64,000 nt of DNA from Lineus longissimus (GCF_910592395.1 NC_088323.1:7256001-7320000), one strand, 5' to 3'. Positions 1 to 14,500 are shown, counted from the stretch's first letter. Notes: a model not told the origin generated them from the sequence alone. Made by a program: numbers and translations.

Positions 1-1088
1 ACAGTAAAAAATAACCAAAAATGACATTGACAGATAATTTCCGAACAAACTCCAGGTGTCTCCCTGTCATACGTCTGCCGCTGGGATGCGGAGTAACACG
101 AGATAAAAATGCCTTATCAGATCCCCCTGCCGGAGCTGGCCCGTCAAATCTCAGACTCACGTTCCCCGTGAGAATCATTCTGACAGCACCGCGATGATAC
201 CCTCTCTGTGGAAATTGAGTTCATTCGGCGATATGCTGTCTCGCGTTGCGGTGCATTTCTTTTTTGTCGGATGCTGGGAAGTTATGTTGCTTCTTCTGTG
301 TGACGGTCTGTATCATGTTGCCGTATGAATTTTGTTCTTTTTTGGTGACTGGAAAGTTGAGTGTCGATTCCTTCTTAGGTCAGACGTGCTGCCTCTGTGG
401 AACCAGTCATGTTGGTGCGACGAGTTCTTTCTTGTCAGATTCAGAGAAGTCGAGTGTCATTTCTCACCGAGTTAAATTGCTTCTGCAGATTAAGTTTTGT
501 TGGTTTTGCCGAGTTCATTGTTGGTGCGTATTAGAGAATTCTTTCCAGTGTGGAACAGTTGTCGAAATATCAATCTATCTTTTCGTCACTTTCTAGTTTT
601 CGTTATTTGTTTAATGAGGATGGCTCCCACGTTGCCATATGATTCTTTTTTGTCGGATGCTTCGAGACTGAGCGTCATTTTCCCTTTCCCGCCTGTGCCA
701 GAAGTTGCTTCTGCAGAATTAGTTATCAATATTGATTCCCTTCGGAAGTCATCAAGATATGAATTTCTGTTTCTTTGTCAATTATGAGGTATTCAGTAGT
801 GTCGTCGTGGGTGTTCTTTGTCAAAGAATAGAATGTTTCCATTAATCTTGAGGGGAAGAACCATATTATTGCCATGACAACAAAATGATGGAATAAAAGG
901 AAAGTGTATACAAATGGAACATGAGGAAATTAGACAGCCTACCGCAGATAAGCTACTCTAGTTTCAGCCATCTAAGACTGGTTGATTACCTGATACGAAA
1001 TCGAACAAAGGCCAAGCAGGAAGCTTGCGTTATCATCGGAAGACTTGGTCTTGCCAACCCATTGTTTATTCAAATTGATAAACGGGTA
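1..1088. other. Non-coding, degenerate repeats at 246-790
   Basis: Variants of TTTTTTGTCGGATGC, GTCATTT and TTGCTTCTGCAGA recur two or three times at irregular spacing. The short ORFs here look like by-products. No exon matching the missing first half of EPAC cNBD-A was found. Confidence 0.5.
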
Positions 1089-1492
1089 GGGAGCTTCATA
1101 GCCTAGTGGTTTACACAGCTGGCTACCACGCAACGGTCCCCGGGTTCGATCCCGGGGAGAACCCAGGATTGTATTTCTAGATGAACCGGCGTGGCTTTCA
1201 AGGAACGCAAATTCCTGGCACTTCACAGTCCTTCGAATGAGACTTAAAACCCAGGTTTCTTGTATCTGGTGTCTAATCCAAGGAAGGTTAAAGCCCCACC
1301 AAGTGAGAAACATAAGTAGCTTGTGTGGACTCAACCTCTCGCCGAAGTTAGATTCACTAGGCCAATAAACCCGATTGGCACATAAACCGTAGTGTCTCAC
1401 ATAAGTGCTCATCCCGCCTTGGAGGAGGAATACTACCTGAAGAAAATCACCTCCAAGTGCAGTGCGTATGCTGAAGAAGAAGAAGAAGAAGA
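1089..1492 (+). mobile_element. tRNA-derived SINE, apparently full length
   Basis: The head resembles a tRNA with a B box GGTTCGATCCC at 1143-1153. A unique body follows, ending in a (GAA)n tail. Partial relatives: 7427-7660 (same strand), 9640-9960 and 10730-10985 (opposite strand), 59222-59345 (3' end only). Confidence 0.8.
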
Positions 1493-3149
1493 CTAACAAG
1501 CATGTAAATGATATCAAGCTTTAATTGAATATTCAAAACAGGTCTTAGATCGGTGAAAGTAGAGTATATTGAAGAATCTTCATTTCGAGAACTGGTAAGG
1601 CAAAAACCAGATTAACAAGAATATCACTAAAGTCTCTACAGCCTCTGAGAAAAAATCTGGCACATTTTGTCATTTCCCAGATGTCTGCCACTAACATTTC
1701 TATGGATCTTTTGAAAGGTCGTAGGTCTCTCTCTATATTGGACTCCCCCGCACAGTCGATGTAATCAGTTTTCTATAACGCATGTTTCCCACGGGTGCAT
1801 TGTTTGTCACATTTTATCACTATTGCTATTAACTCCTATTAGTCATGTTTGCTTTCGAGCAGGTGTTAAAGGTTTCTCGTCCGAAACTTTCCTCAAAATT
1901 GAGGATGGGGGCTTTTTTCCTTGGGGGGTCTGGGTTTGCGCTTCCATGCATCAATCCTGGTTCCTCCTGGCTGTTCTAGTTGACCACTGGCACTACCTTG
2001 GCTAGAACTCTGGAAAACAAAGAACCGACTCCCATTCATGAAATTGGCATTCACCACCTTTCGAGGAGTTCTTATCACTTTAGGATTTCACGTTCTAGCC
2101 AAAATGGTGGTGGTGCTTGTGGCCAACCCTTAACTGAAGGAGTGTAGTCCAAGTTAGCTTAACGCCAATGTTAATGACAAAAAACTTGGTTTGAAAGAAC
2201 AGGCTGATAAAACTTTCGTGTACGAAAAACTTTCAAATTACAAAAATAATAATTTGCACTCTCGGGACGTTAATTGCGTGACAGTCGCCCCGAAGTCTCA
2301 GACAGCGATATGAATTTAACGAGTTTGTTACTTATAAATAAGTCATATTCATTTTCATTTGTCGAGACTGATGGTTTGACGTCACGTGAATTAAGATTGA
2401 TGAGGTTTCATCACATTAAAACACCTGTGCCTCTTTAACATTGGGTTATTAAATTTTGGAGGGAAAAACTCTCCTATGTCATAAGTATATTGAACTTTTA
2501 AGGACTATTTTTTTGGCCAAAAACATCCATCATATCGAATCGGGTATTAAGTCGCTTGGCCTGGTATCGAGTAATCACTGGGTCTCCTTAACCTGTGGCT
2601 TTCATCATAAGTTTGTTGAACTTAACAAAATAATTTTTTTGCTCGAACTCAGCGATATGTCCATTGTCCATTGTGCTACGGAAATGTTCTAATAACCAGC
2701 TGGACTCTGCCTAAGTTGAAGATAGTGAACCACAACCGTTTCACACCTTCCTCCAACTTTAGTTGATGCTAATTGCTTACTAATAACGATAAGTAATATT
2801 TGTTATTTTACTAATAACTCTTAGTGTTATTTGTTCATTCTGACGGAATCCCCCTCATTCATACAATATCCCCCCTCTTTAAAGAAGTTCTGTGGTTACA
2901 ATTCTCATTGTCGCTGCGTAGTGCGTTCCAGTGCGTTTCAGCATACAAGACCCAAAGTAACTATACACACATTAAATGCGTACACAAGTATCGTGCCTCA
3001 CCTTAAGATGGCATAGTGGGACGCCTACGAATAAACTTCTCGTTCATATATTGAAACACAATACCGTTGCCGCGGGCCTGTTTAACTCAATGCGGCCTCC
3101 CTTATTGCCTCTCTAACCGAAAACGGATACAGTTACGGTTCCGTCGTCA
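1493..3149. other. Non-coding apart from one MITE
   Basis: AT-rich; nothing else recognised beyond the MITE at 1870-2135. Confidence 0.5.
1870..2135. mobile_element. MITE copy (family with GCCAAAATGGTGG ends)
   Basis: Relatives at 31316-31548, 35824-36035 and 44730-44930 share GTTCTAGCCAAAATGGTGG, AAGTGAATGCCAATTT and GAAATTGGCAT blocks. The 31316 copy shows the inverted ends best. Confidence 0.5.
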
Positions 3150-3240
3150 GCTCATTTGCATGATGTGACGACGTCGACAATCTTGATAGTATTTCTATCA
3201 TTGTGGTCAACGCCATATAAGGATTGGATCGGTATTCCTC
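3150..3240 (+). promoter_or_regulatory. Promoter-like cluster: octamer, CRE-like, CArG box, inverted CCAAT
   Basis: ATTTGCAT octamer at 3155-3162, TGACGACGTC at 3167-3176, perfect CArG box CCATATAAGG at 3213-3222 followed by ATTGG. The block lies in CpG-richer DNA about 130 nt before the ATG at 3360. Motif matches only. Confidence 0.35.
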
Positions 3241-3359
3241 TTAAAGGCTTTTCGACTGACTCCCCATTTATGGTTGCCATGGTTACAAGCTAAGCTATAT
3301 GTGTTCATAATGAAGGCCTAGCGGGATACGGTTGTTCATTCCTTCGTTAGGATCCCGCC

Positions 3360-3386
3360 ATGTCAGACATTGATCATCTACTTCAG
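3360..3386 (+). CDS. Candidate first coding exon (MSDIDHLLQ)
   Basis: ATG in a strong context (CCGCCATGT), nine codons, then GTAACT donor at phase 0. It sits about 140 nt after a promoter-like cluster. Phase 0 would splice directly to the cNBD-A exon at 5372 and give an EPAC form starting midway through cNBD-A; this is inference. No homologue recognised. Confidence 0.35.
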
Positions 3387-4655
3387 GTAACTGCTATTTC
3401 CCGTTTTTCGTTGTTTTTGTATATTGAACTTCCAGCGTCTTTCTCTGCTGTGTCTTGTTTCAGTTAGCCGTGTACCCTCACGGGCTACATAAAGTTTACA
3501 TAGAAGTTTATGTGGAGGTTTACATAGAACTTCATGTATAGGTTTACATAGAAGTCATGTCTTCATGTGTTGTGCTTCATGTGTCGAGGCTACACATAGT
3601 CTCATCCACGGCGAAATGGCACACAGAGTTTTAAAATGATTTCAGGTAGAAAACACAAAATTTCATATTTTAACAAAACTAACTCAGTTTAAACTGATCA
3701 AAAACATTTGTTATCCAAAACCGGACAAACCATGATCAAGATTAAGCCATTTGAAACAAGATACTGATGACTTCTTCCAGACATTTTAGTCTTTTTTGCC
3801 AGCAGTGCCGTGGACAATATCAGGTGATAATGAAAATTCTTTGTGTGCCCAAATCATGACACGTGAATCAAAGAACGTGACAACGTAACGTCTGTCTAAA
3901 CTTGGCCCTACCAGTATACCAACTGTAAAGGAGTGGTTTGTTTCCTAGAGTACTGTCCATAAATAACTTTTGACTGTTGTAAGGCTTGAATTTCTGGACT
4001 GGGTGAAGCAACGTCATAAAAATTTCAAAATGTCCGATAGTCGAGTGATACTCTGCCCAAATGCCATTTGTTATCTTCTTCATTAATTATTCATAACCTA
4101 ATTATCTGATTGATGACGGAAAGTTAATGAACATTTCTTTGAGGACGTGAGCAGCGTGGGGGTCGTTAAGGGAACGATTAAGCTCATTTGAATAATGACT
4201 GATCACCATAGTGATACATACATCTGCTGTTAAAGGTTTGATGAAATGGTCGACAATTTTGTTTTATGTCAGAAAGTTTTTGCCAGTATTTCAACTTCAT
4301 GGAATGGGACGGTATATTGAATAACGTCACAGCTTTTCCTCTAGGGCTGATATAGGAGGCCTTCCTTTACCTTGGATCAGTTTAACGTGTTGATTGTGGA
4401 CAGAATTATTCACAAATGTGAAGCTATTAAAGTGAATTTTGCATGAGCAACAATGCCATTTTGTTGCCTGCATCTCAGTCGGTTTAGCAGTATGGATACC
4501 GAGTGCTATTAGTACGCAGTCTATGGACCCAGGTACGGTAGGAAAAGAGTTAAAGATTTCATTTTCTTACTTCTTTTTGTGTGTCTGTTGGGACACAGAA
4601 ACGAATACGACCCAAACCCAATTTTATCAAATCGACAGTCTATTTTGTATTGCAG
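3387..4655. other. Non-coding stretch before the cNBD-A array
   Basis: GTTTACATAGAAGT-type strings recur at 3490-3560 and relate to 43380-43470. Otherwise nothing is seen. Confidence 0.5.
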
Positions 4656-5371
4656 GGTGCCTATTCATTGCAGACTATTAGGGACATCATTATTTGGAGA
4701 ATTTACTCTAAACAACATGCCTTGCAACGCGACTGATAATGCGTTACTTTAGACACTGTATAGACTTGATGAAAGAATGTCCCCATGCCTTATCCTTCCC
4801 TGTATCTCCTACATGCATTTGTCTTTCCTCGTATCATTCTAGGATGGCTTATGCACCCTAAAAATAGGCACATCAAGCACGTAGTCTATCTTGAACAACA
4901 CACCACACAACAGAATTGTGATAACTCAAGACATTGTGTAAACTGGCTGACAGAATGTCCCCTTGCCTTATCCCTGTAGTTTCCTATCAATGCCTTCATT
5001 CTTTATTTCATTCTAGCATACTGACACACTTTGCACCCTAGGTATAGAAAAGTAATTTGGAGAGTCTCTCTTAATTGGTATACAATGCAACAGTCACTCA
5101 GGATTATGCATAGACTTGGTGAAAGAAGATACCCTTGCCTTATCCCTGTAGCTTTCTATCAAATGTTTGTATCTCCTCTTGTCATTGAAGGGTGCCAACA
5201 CGCTATGCATCCTTAAGGTAAAGGGACATCATTTGCAAAATTCTCCTAAACAACATGCCACGCAATGCAGCCATATCAACCCAATATTATGCATAGACTT
5301 GGTGAAAGAATGTCCCCTTGCCTTATCCCTGTAGCTTCTACTCACTTTTGTCTTTCTTCGTATCATTCTAG
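4656..5371 (+). repeat. Tandem array of decayed cNBD-A exon copies
   Basis: Four copies (exon-like starts near 4656, 4843, 5018, 5191; spacing 173-187) precede the real exon at 5372. Each keeps part of the acceptor plus TGCACCCT, ACATCATT and AACAACATGCC-type exon blocks, with stops in frame. Confidence 0.85.
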
Positions 5372-5518
5372 GATGCCTACACGCTATGCACCCTGGGTAT
5401 AGGGACATCATTCGGAGAGTCGATCTTAAATAACACGCCAAGAAACGCAACTGTGATAACTCAGGACTACTGTGAACTGCTACGGATTGAAAGACGAGAC
5501 TTCAAGGTTTTATGGGAG
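5372..5518 (+). CDS. RAPGEF4: EPAC exon: C-terminal half of cyclic-nucleotide domain A
   Basis: 49 codons, phase 0 at both ends, acceptor CATTCTAG and donor GTAAGC. The translation reads [17 protein letters not shown], then NNTPRNAT and [16 protein letters not shown]. These match the phosphate-binding cassette and hinge region of EPAC2 cNBD-A. The cassette has FGES with the canonical glutamate and the arginine of TPRNAT. It is preceded by four decayed copies of itself (4656-5371). The earlier part of the beta-barrel is not seen in 1-5371. Confidence 0.93.
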
Positions 5519-8500
5519 GTAAGCAAAAAACTTTCTCTACGATTAACCCTCTCGCTTCGGCAGCCATTTTTGTGTCAGGGCCAGGTGCTGACGGTTGATA
5601 CCAAATATATATATATATTTTCGTTTATACCAATAATAAATAGTGGAGCTTACTTTTAGCGGAACAGTAGAAACTATTCAATAGTGTCGTCATCTATACT
5701 ATTTTGATGAAACTAATTATCCCCGAGTGCATTTGGCGTGTTTAGGGAGGGTGAGACCAAGTGTTTGTGAATTTATATTTTAGGAGGGCATGACGTGCTA
5801 TGCACGTCACATGCACGATATGTGACCATGTTTAAGACATGCTATACACATCATCCTAAACTTCTTCCGGCTTGTTCTTCTTGTGCTTGTTCTTCTGCGT
5901 TCAGAAATTTTTAGATTCTCGGTCGACAGTCAGTCCGTTTTCAAGTTCCACCACAGAGCCCCAGAGCTTTGTGGTCAGGGTGGTGTCCCTTGACCAGTAT
6001 TCCTCTCCATTCTTCATCAGGGAGCAGGTCTGAAGCCACAAAGCCTCAGAGCGTTGTGGTCAGGGTGGTGTCCCTTGACCAGTATTCCTCTCCATTCTTC
6101 ATCAGGGAGCAGGTCTGAAGCCACAAAGCCTCAGAGCTTTGTGGTCAGGGTGGTGTCCCTTGACCAATATTCCACTCCATTCTTCATCAGGGAGCAGGTC
6201 TGAAGCTACAGAGCCCCAGAGCTTTGTGGTCAGGGTGGTGTCCCTTGACCAGTATTCCTCTCCATTCTTCATCAGGGAGCAGGTCTGAAGCCACAGAGCC
6301 CCAGAGCTTTGTGGTCAGGGTGGTGTCCCTTGACCAGTATTCCTCTCCATTCTACATCAGGAGTCGAGCACGAAACATCAAACAAATGATACTCAAACCT
6401 CTGATTCTGAACTAGCATTGTACTTTTCGTATGTGCCTTCCCCCATGGACATCCACCTATAAAAACAGTTTAATTAAAACCTGCCGAAAAAAGTTCCACT
6501 ATCGAAATCCTGCCTTATCAATCGAGTAATTTCCTGTTTAGAATGAATACGAATAGATCAATCCTGAAATTAACATGCTATCTGATTGCATTACACTTTT
6601 TTTCGTCGTCTGACACTGACGTACAGACATGGATCGTTGCGGACACGTCGCTCGCAAATACGGAAAATTCAAATGAATTGTACGGTAGGCGAGACACCGT
6701 CGTAAGATTCTTTCGTTTTTGGGGGAATCAATCTGTTTTTGCAGAAAAATAAAATTGGCACATCTGTCGAAGGCGTCTTTGCCCGGAACTTCTTATGATG
6801 GCGAACACGAGCACGTTTTTTTGTGTTCTAGACTGATCACAAATATATTCTATAAGAGCGTGTGAATTTGAGTTTTAGTATTCACTCAAAGTTTTAGTAT
6901 TCACTCAGAGTTTTAGTATTCACTCAAAGACATTTCATACTTGGCTGACATTCAAATCAGTGCCAAATCTTAGCAATATTTTTAACCCGGAAATATTTGC
7001 AGCGGGACATTTGCTGGCTGGGTATACAACTCATAAATGACTTCAAAAAGTTTTTCGATTTTTCACTTACTATAATAGACTCGACTCGAATATTACAAAA
7101 CTTACTGATTGTACAGTAGTGACCTAGCAGTCATTCATCAATAAAGAATTAAGAACCACGATTAACCGCTCGTAATTCCTCGGAGACACTGCTATTGGTC
7201 ATGTTAACAGACAAAGATGAAGACCCAACATGGCCGCCGCGTGATGCGACGACCAATCTGCTCGGATCTAATTGGGTCTCCTTCGGTTGTCGGGGAGAAC
7301 ATGAGGTTGGATTATGAAGTGATGTTTGATCTCAGATAGAGGTGATTGAGAAGCTGATCATGAAGAGGTCATGGTCGGTCAGAAGAAGATAAGTCTTTAC
7401 TCTCTGTCATCGTGATAATATAGAGAGGAGCCACATAGCCTATTGGCTAACACTGCTGGCTACCACGCAATGGGGGCCAGATTCGATCCCAGGGAGAACC
7501 CAGGATTGTATTTCGTGATGAATGGGCATGGCTTTCAAGGAACGAAAATTCCTGGCTCTTCACAGTCCTTCGGATGAGACTTAAAACCGAGGTTCCTTGT
7601 ATCTGCCTGGGCAAGCAAAAGACCCCCCTGGTGAGAAACATGAGTAGCTTGCGTGGACTGAGAGAGTATCCTTAATAGAGAGGTGTCCACTAAGGGAGGT
7701 TCTACTGTATATAAGGTTGTCATGAATGACACAATGCTCAGTCAATATTGGAACTCAAAGTAAAGAGAGACACTTTAGGACGGACTGACATTGCTTGGCT
7801 CCAGTTCCCTCAATCAGCCTCGAGTGATACTGTTTTCGAACGATGACAATGCTGTGACATCAATATTGGAGACAGTAGAATATATCGAATACAGTCGGTG
7901 TTCAGTCTAATAATAAAGTTAAAGGTCTAGACATAAAAATATAGGATATTGATTCCTCAACATAATTGACATCAGCTGTATCCTATATCAATTGCCTTGT
8001 CCATTTCAGTTGCTTCATATCAAGTGAAGGGATCTATATATCCTGACACACAGCGTAATGAAAACTCTCTCTAGACATCAGACCAATGTAACAAATCATT
8101 ATTTCTTTGGTGAGTCCTTGTCTCCTTGCAGAGTAGGGATTGAGTTCATCCTCCTTGCGCAGGACTGGAACTCTATTTATCGACTCCATCATTTCGTCTC
8201 TGCTCCAATTGGTCTTTTAGGGCAACACCATTGCCATCTTCAGGGCAAGGCAGGAACTGAAAAAAAATGGTTAAATATCATGTTAGAGCTATTCTGACTT
8301 GGGAATTTTATTTTTGGGGGTCATTTTTCAACCGAAAAATGAAATATAGTAAAGGAGTGTAGCTAACATAACTCTATTGATTCAAGAAGACCTTGTCTTG
8401 GAGAAGCTACTGCAAAAGACCTTATGCAGCAATCTCTTATACTTTTTTTCTGGGGGTCTGAAGAAGGGTGGGTGTTTTGGGGTGAAACACCGCACGTGAA

Positions 8501-11500
8501 GGTGTTAAAAATGTTTTGTCTTCATTAGGAAGATCCTGCGATGAGGTAAACATCTATTCAGGTGTTTGTCTAACACAGTGCAGCTGCTGCAACTCAAACA
8601 AACGCTTCGCGTATAAATTGTTGAAAGTCTGCATGGGGTCGCCACAATCAGCAGGGTCTCCCATCTGTTCGCGATAGTCAACAGGCATCTTTGTAATTTT
8701 TTCAAAGGAAAAGACTGCTTTTGAGATAATATCCCTCCGTAGTGTTGTGACACCTTATCTTTTGTCGTTTACTGAATATGGGAATCAAGTTGGCAAATCA
8801 TGTTCGCCAGGACCATGGAAAGAGTTAAAGGCCTGCACCATTTGTTAGAAATTTGTTACTTGTAATTGCATTTGAAATTTTCCAATTATGTCAATTTCAG
8901 CATTGCTGTTGTGTTGACAGATATACAAGAGCTATACATACCAAGTTTCAGCATAGTTGCATGCATGATAACTGCACTATGGAACAGAAAAAAATGCATT
9001 TCTATTTTCCTGACCCACTCTTACACTAACAGCATAGTCCTTTAAGACGGCATAAAAATCAGCTCGAGGGCAGGGTGAGATGTCATGAATAGTGGAATAA
9101 CAAAAATCGATAGATGCATTTAAAAACAAACACATTACCCGGCAGGACCTGGCCGCTTATGGTCAATCTGCACGGGACGTTGAAACACGAAACGTCACGG
9201 GACTGGGAAGATCATAAGAGTTATTTCACTTCGGACAGGATATTAAAAGTTCACGTATGCGCCAATCAAGATCATTTTCTGATCGTTTGGCGTGGTTTGT
9301 GGATCAGTGTTGGATCTGAGCACAGGATGTTAGTTGTATGATAGGATATTATATCTGAGCATTGGATGTGTGGCAAGGCCCTCATTTAGCATTGACTGAT
9401 AGCGATATTTGAAAAGTGGACAAAGTTAAAGGACTATTGGAACTACCCTTAGTTAGTAGTTACGGTGAAAGGATGCGCAAATAGCGATTTATATCGCTGT
9501 CCTGTGCAACAAAACGCTCTGTTGTCTGTTTGATATTGGTTTCTGGACGCTGCTGTCAGCGCTTCTTGTCGCTTGTAATTATGATCACAGGTCCCAGCAA
9601 TTTCGATCAATGGTTTGGGTGCACTTTAGTGTTGGCGGTTGCGGTGGACAAAAGATATGATTATCGCACTTGGAAATGGTATTCTCCAGGGAGTATTCCT
9701 CCTCCAAGGCAGGATGAGCGCCCATCGCAGGGTTCTCATGATTCTCACTTTGTGGGGTCCTTTTCTTTCCCTGGCAGAGACCCCAGGTACAAGGAACCTC
9801 GCTTTTACATCTCATTTTAAGGGCTGTGATGAGCCAGGAATTTTAGTTTCTTGTTCGTTTCCTGTTCTTCCTGTCTTATCAAGAACCCTCTATTGGTAGG
9901 CAGCAGTGCTAACCACCAGGCTAACTGTAAGGCTATGAGGCTCCTCAGTTCCGTTGACGAAAATTGTTGGCCTTTGGGGTCCTTACGAAAAAATGCTAAA
10001 AAATCTGAAACAAACAGCTAGGCCTTATATATGGTTGACTGGGTGTCAAAAATTTTTATGTTAGGCCAACTAGGCCCTGCGGGAAAAAAAGTACAAGTGG
10101 ATCTCTTAATCATAGGTATTTTACTCTTGGGTGAATAAATAGCAAACGATCAAAAATTAAGGCCATTTTCGGCTCCTAATTATGAACTGTCCTTCAGAAT
10201 TGTTTACTTTCCACCCAACATGGAATTTATGGACAATTGAGACTAGTTTGTTTTATCATTTGAGAAGATTTGATGATAATCTGAGGTATGCTCTCTGTGG
10301 AAAAGTGGATTTGTAATACAGTTGTTTACTGGATTAGTGGATTAGAGGATCAGAGATTACGTCGACCGTTTTGAGGACGAGCTTGTGGATAGCACAGTCG
10401 TTTGACAAACGCAGTAAAAGGAAGGATAGCTATGACAGTGTTTATGACTGTTTACGCGAGGATTATGATAGGATCAGATAATTATGATAGGATCTACATG
10501 TATTACTGGATTTTATAGAATTTATTTATTCATAGTATTGATTTATTATAATTTTGGGCATCTGCAAATACTTGAAAATGTTTGATAGGTCCAGTAGACA
10601 AGAAGATGTCTTTCGCACACAACTAGGTTTCTACAAGCTCCGCCTCGATGTCAAACATAAGCCCTATTGTTGTAGCTAGACGTTTTTATTCTCCTATATC
10701 AGCGCTTGCTCTGCATTTGGAGGTGCTGTTCTCCAGTTTCCTCCCCCAAGACAGGATAAGCAACTTTGTGTGCCACTTTGGTTAAGCGGCAGTTGTGTTT
10801 ATTGGCCTAGTGGCTCTGTCTTTGACCCCATGTTGCGTCCAGTGGCAGCCACTGTTGTTTCTGACTTGGTTGGGTCCTTTCCTCGTCCTGACATCGACAC
10901 CACATTCAAGGAACCTCGATTTTACGTCTCAATCGAAGGGTTCACACCTGTGGTCGAACCTAGGCCACGCTAGCCAAGTGTTCAAGCCACTTAATCACAC
11001 CATTCCGACAAAATGGTTTCACGTCTTTTGTCCCTGGTACGTTTGGCAACTTGGGCTCTATCTGTGGGACGTTTGGCAACATTTTTATCCATTGGATGTT
11101 TGGCAGCTTGGGCTCTATCTGTTGGACATTTGGCAGCTTGGGTGTTTATCCACTGGATGTTTGGCAGCTTGGGCTCTATCTGTGGGATGTTTGGCAACTT
11201 GGGTGTTTATCCACTGGATGTTTGGCAGCTTGGGCTCTATCTGTGGGATGTTTGGCAACTTGGGTGTTTATCCACTGGATGTTTGGCAGCTTGGGCTCTA
11301 TCTGTGGGACGTTTGGCAACTTTGGTGTTTATCCACTGGATGTTTGGCAGCTTGGGCTCTCTCTGTGGGACATTTGGCAGTTTGGGTGTTTATCCACTGG
11401 ATGTTTGGCAACTTGGGCTCTATTTGTGTAACGTTTGGCAACTTGGGCTTCATCCGTGGGACGTTTGGCAAGTTGAGATTTTTCTGTCAGACAATTGGCA

Positions 11501-14500
11501 GCTTGTGTTTTAGCCGTGGAATGTTTGACAACATGGGTTTTATCCATTTGGCATTGTAGTGAAGATGCTTAGAGACATTTCTACCTTTATATAAAAAACG
11601 TATTCTCAAATATGTGGTCATTGTCCCAATCCTGGAGAATCAGATTCAAGCCATTACTGCTTGTTTACATATAAAACCACTAATGCATTCAGCTATATTG
11701 GACTTTCAATGTGTTTTTCTGTAGCACAAGGTGTGACATCACATCGATCGCACAGGGTGTCATCCGACATTACCGGAGGAGGCTCGTCAGATCAATATAT
11801 TTGATTAGCTGGCCTGAGCGCAAACATATGTTGTGTATGACAACGCGGGCAGCTAGCATAACACTGTGATTGAAGCACAAGACCACGTATTGTCCGGAGT
11901 ATTGTTTTCAATTCAAACTTTTGCGAAATTTCTTGCGGATTGTGCTCTCAGGCCTGCGCAGGGATCATATTCTTATCAATGACAGATTTGCTGAGATGTA
12001 TGACAAAACTGATGAGATTTAGACCTGACATTAGACTGAGAGACGTATTGTCTAAAAAAGTTGTTTTTGGAGCTGTTGTCTTGTTGTGTACAGGGTATGT
12101 TTGATTTGAATATGTGCCAAAAATATTTCTGGTGGATTCGTAGATGGGCTTAGCGGCTGACATATGTTGTGTGTGAGATCAGGTCATTGGTAGCTTGATC
12201 TAAGCTGTAATTGGAAGAGACTGCTGTATTGTTTTGTCATGGGTTAGGTGTCAGTCAGCTTTCGACATTATGACATTCCATCAAGGGCAAAATTTCTCAG
12301 TACATTTTTACATATAGTCCAGTGTCCAGTCGAATTTAACATAAAGTTCCATGGCATTCATTGAATTTGCTCCGTTAATTTACCTAGCACACACATCCGA
12401 CTGCCATGATGAATTAAGTCATGTTACTAGGCCAAGAAAAAACCTACTCATTAAGTCTGGTCTGTAGGTATCACTTCTGGATCATCAAAGGACACACCAT
12501 GCATTATCTATATAAGTCTGTTTCTGTACTAATTCACAAGTCATGTATGACATCGGTTCTGGATGAGTCTTTATTCGGAAACATTTCTTAATTCAGACAC
12601 TCTGAGTCTGAATTCAGACTCCAAGCCCAAATCAAGAAACTCTGGAGAGAGAGTCCAAAGTTGGAATCCTTCACTGAAAACACAAATTGGGTAGTGAAAA
12701 CATTGGATCAGGAGGTACCTCACGTTATTGATAGATAGCTGTGAATATCAATTTCAAAGTGGCGGCTTTTCATTCCCTGGCGTAATTTTTGAGAATTTAA
12801 AAAGAAGAAGTTTACAGTGCTTTTTTCTGTACATTTATTTCTGCCCGAATAGAAAATGAAGGAGTCTTTATGTAGACTCGGGAGTCCGAATTCGGGACTC
12901 ATTTAGGGAATCTTAATTCAGACTCTTGAGTCTGAAAAAGGAAACGTCTCTGAATGAAGACTCGTCCAGAACTGACATATGCCGCAGACTGTAGCAATGA
13001 CATTTGTATTCTGCAGAATGATTCTCTTCGTTTGCTATGTGCATTTCAGGATTTAATCAAGGTTTAATTAAGGCAATATCTCAGTATCGGTCGCAAAGAG
13101 AGGATCGTATCTCATGAGAGTTGTATGTGATGTGAATTCTGGACGCTGTATCTATGCTTCTTATCTCATCAGTATTCTGCATCTGCCAAAAACTTTTGGT
13201 TACATTTTGTCTCGTTTTCACAGTTTGACTGTGCTAAAGTGTTCTTGCAGTGAGGCATTTGAGGGCAGGTGGCTCATTGAGTAGAGTTTGCATTGAGGCA
13301 TTTGAGGGAAGGTGACACATTGAGCAGAGTTTGCAGTGAGGCATTTGAGGGCAAGTGAGACATTGGGCTTGGCTTCCAGTGAGGCATTTGAGGGGAGGTG
13401 ACACATTGAGCTTGGCTTCCAGTGTGGCATTTGAGGGCAGGTGACACATTGGGCTTGGCTTCCAGTGAGGCATTTGAGGGAGGGTGTCACATTGAGTAGT
13501 GTTTCCAGTGCGGCATTTGAGGGGAGGTGACACATTGAGCTTGGCTTTCAGTGAGGCATTTGAGGGAGGGTGTCACATTGAGTAGTGTTTCCAGTGCGGC
13601 ATTTGAGGGGAGGTGACACATTGAGCTTGGCTTCCAGTGTGGCATTTGAGGGCAGGTAGCTCACTGAGCAAAGTTTTTCTTAATCTAAATTGTTTTGTTT
13701 CTCCATTCCCTATTTAAACTGATACAGAAGGAACATCAACAGTGACTTTGCCTAATTAGTACCTTTGACTGATTTGACCTTTGACTCACTATGTAATGAG
13801 GGCCTACAAATTATTTGCAAGTGATTTTGGACCATATTCAATGATGAATCCACATAAACCATGGATATGACTCTGAGATCTGAGTACAATGGGACACCAA
13901 CTTATAGACATTTCAGACGAGTCGAGGAGCAATGTGATTAAAGATGACTTTTCTGAACCATAGGATACTGATATATGTGCAAAATGTTTCCCGGAAAATC
14001 TGCCGGTTACTCGCTGGTTCGTGCGAAGCCGACCATTGTCAAAGTCGGCGATGTGGAACTACAGGTGAGGTTTTCAGGCCATTTTCAACCTCACTCCCAT
14101 ACGAGATTATGTTTTGCTTTTTGCTCACAGTTTAACCCTTTCGCTGCAGGTGACGGGTATACAATGTAGCACGTCATGTACATGGGCCTATATCCCAAAT
14201 TGCCGAGAATCTCATCAGGCCTTTCAGTTTGCCGAGCTTGCCTGTCCTGGGAAAGGAATTGTTTTAATAAAATTAGAAAAACTGTGTTGTTGGGTCTTTC
14301 AACGAAATATTGTTGTGTTCATCTGTCGATAAGCATGATTTGCATCAAATAAAAAGAAAAAAGTATTGCTGGTTTGTCCTATGGAAAGCGAACAAATTGT
14401 AAAATATGCATGGATGGATTTTGTGCGGGCACCACAGGGTAACCGGCTGGTTAATTTACCTCGAAATTTAGTGCATATGATGACATATTGTTCATGTTAC

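Noticed and set aside
1089-1160. Possible tRNA gene
   Set aside because: B box is present but the body continues as a repeated SINE with a GAA tail. No intact cloverleaf was seen.
10795-11559. 254-codon ORF rich in Trp, Leu and Gly
   Set aside because: It is the translation of a 61-bp minisatellite whose three frames are all open; no coding signal outside the array.
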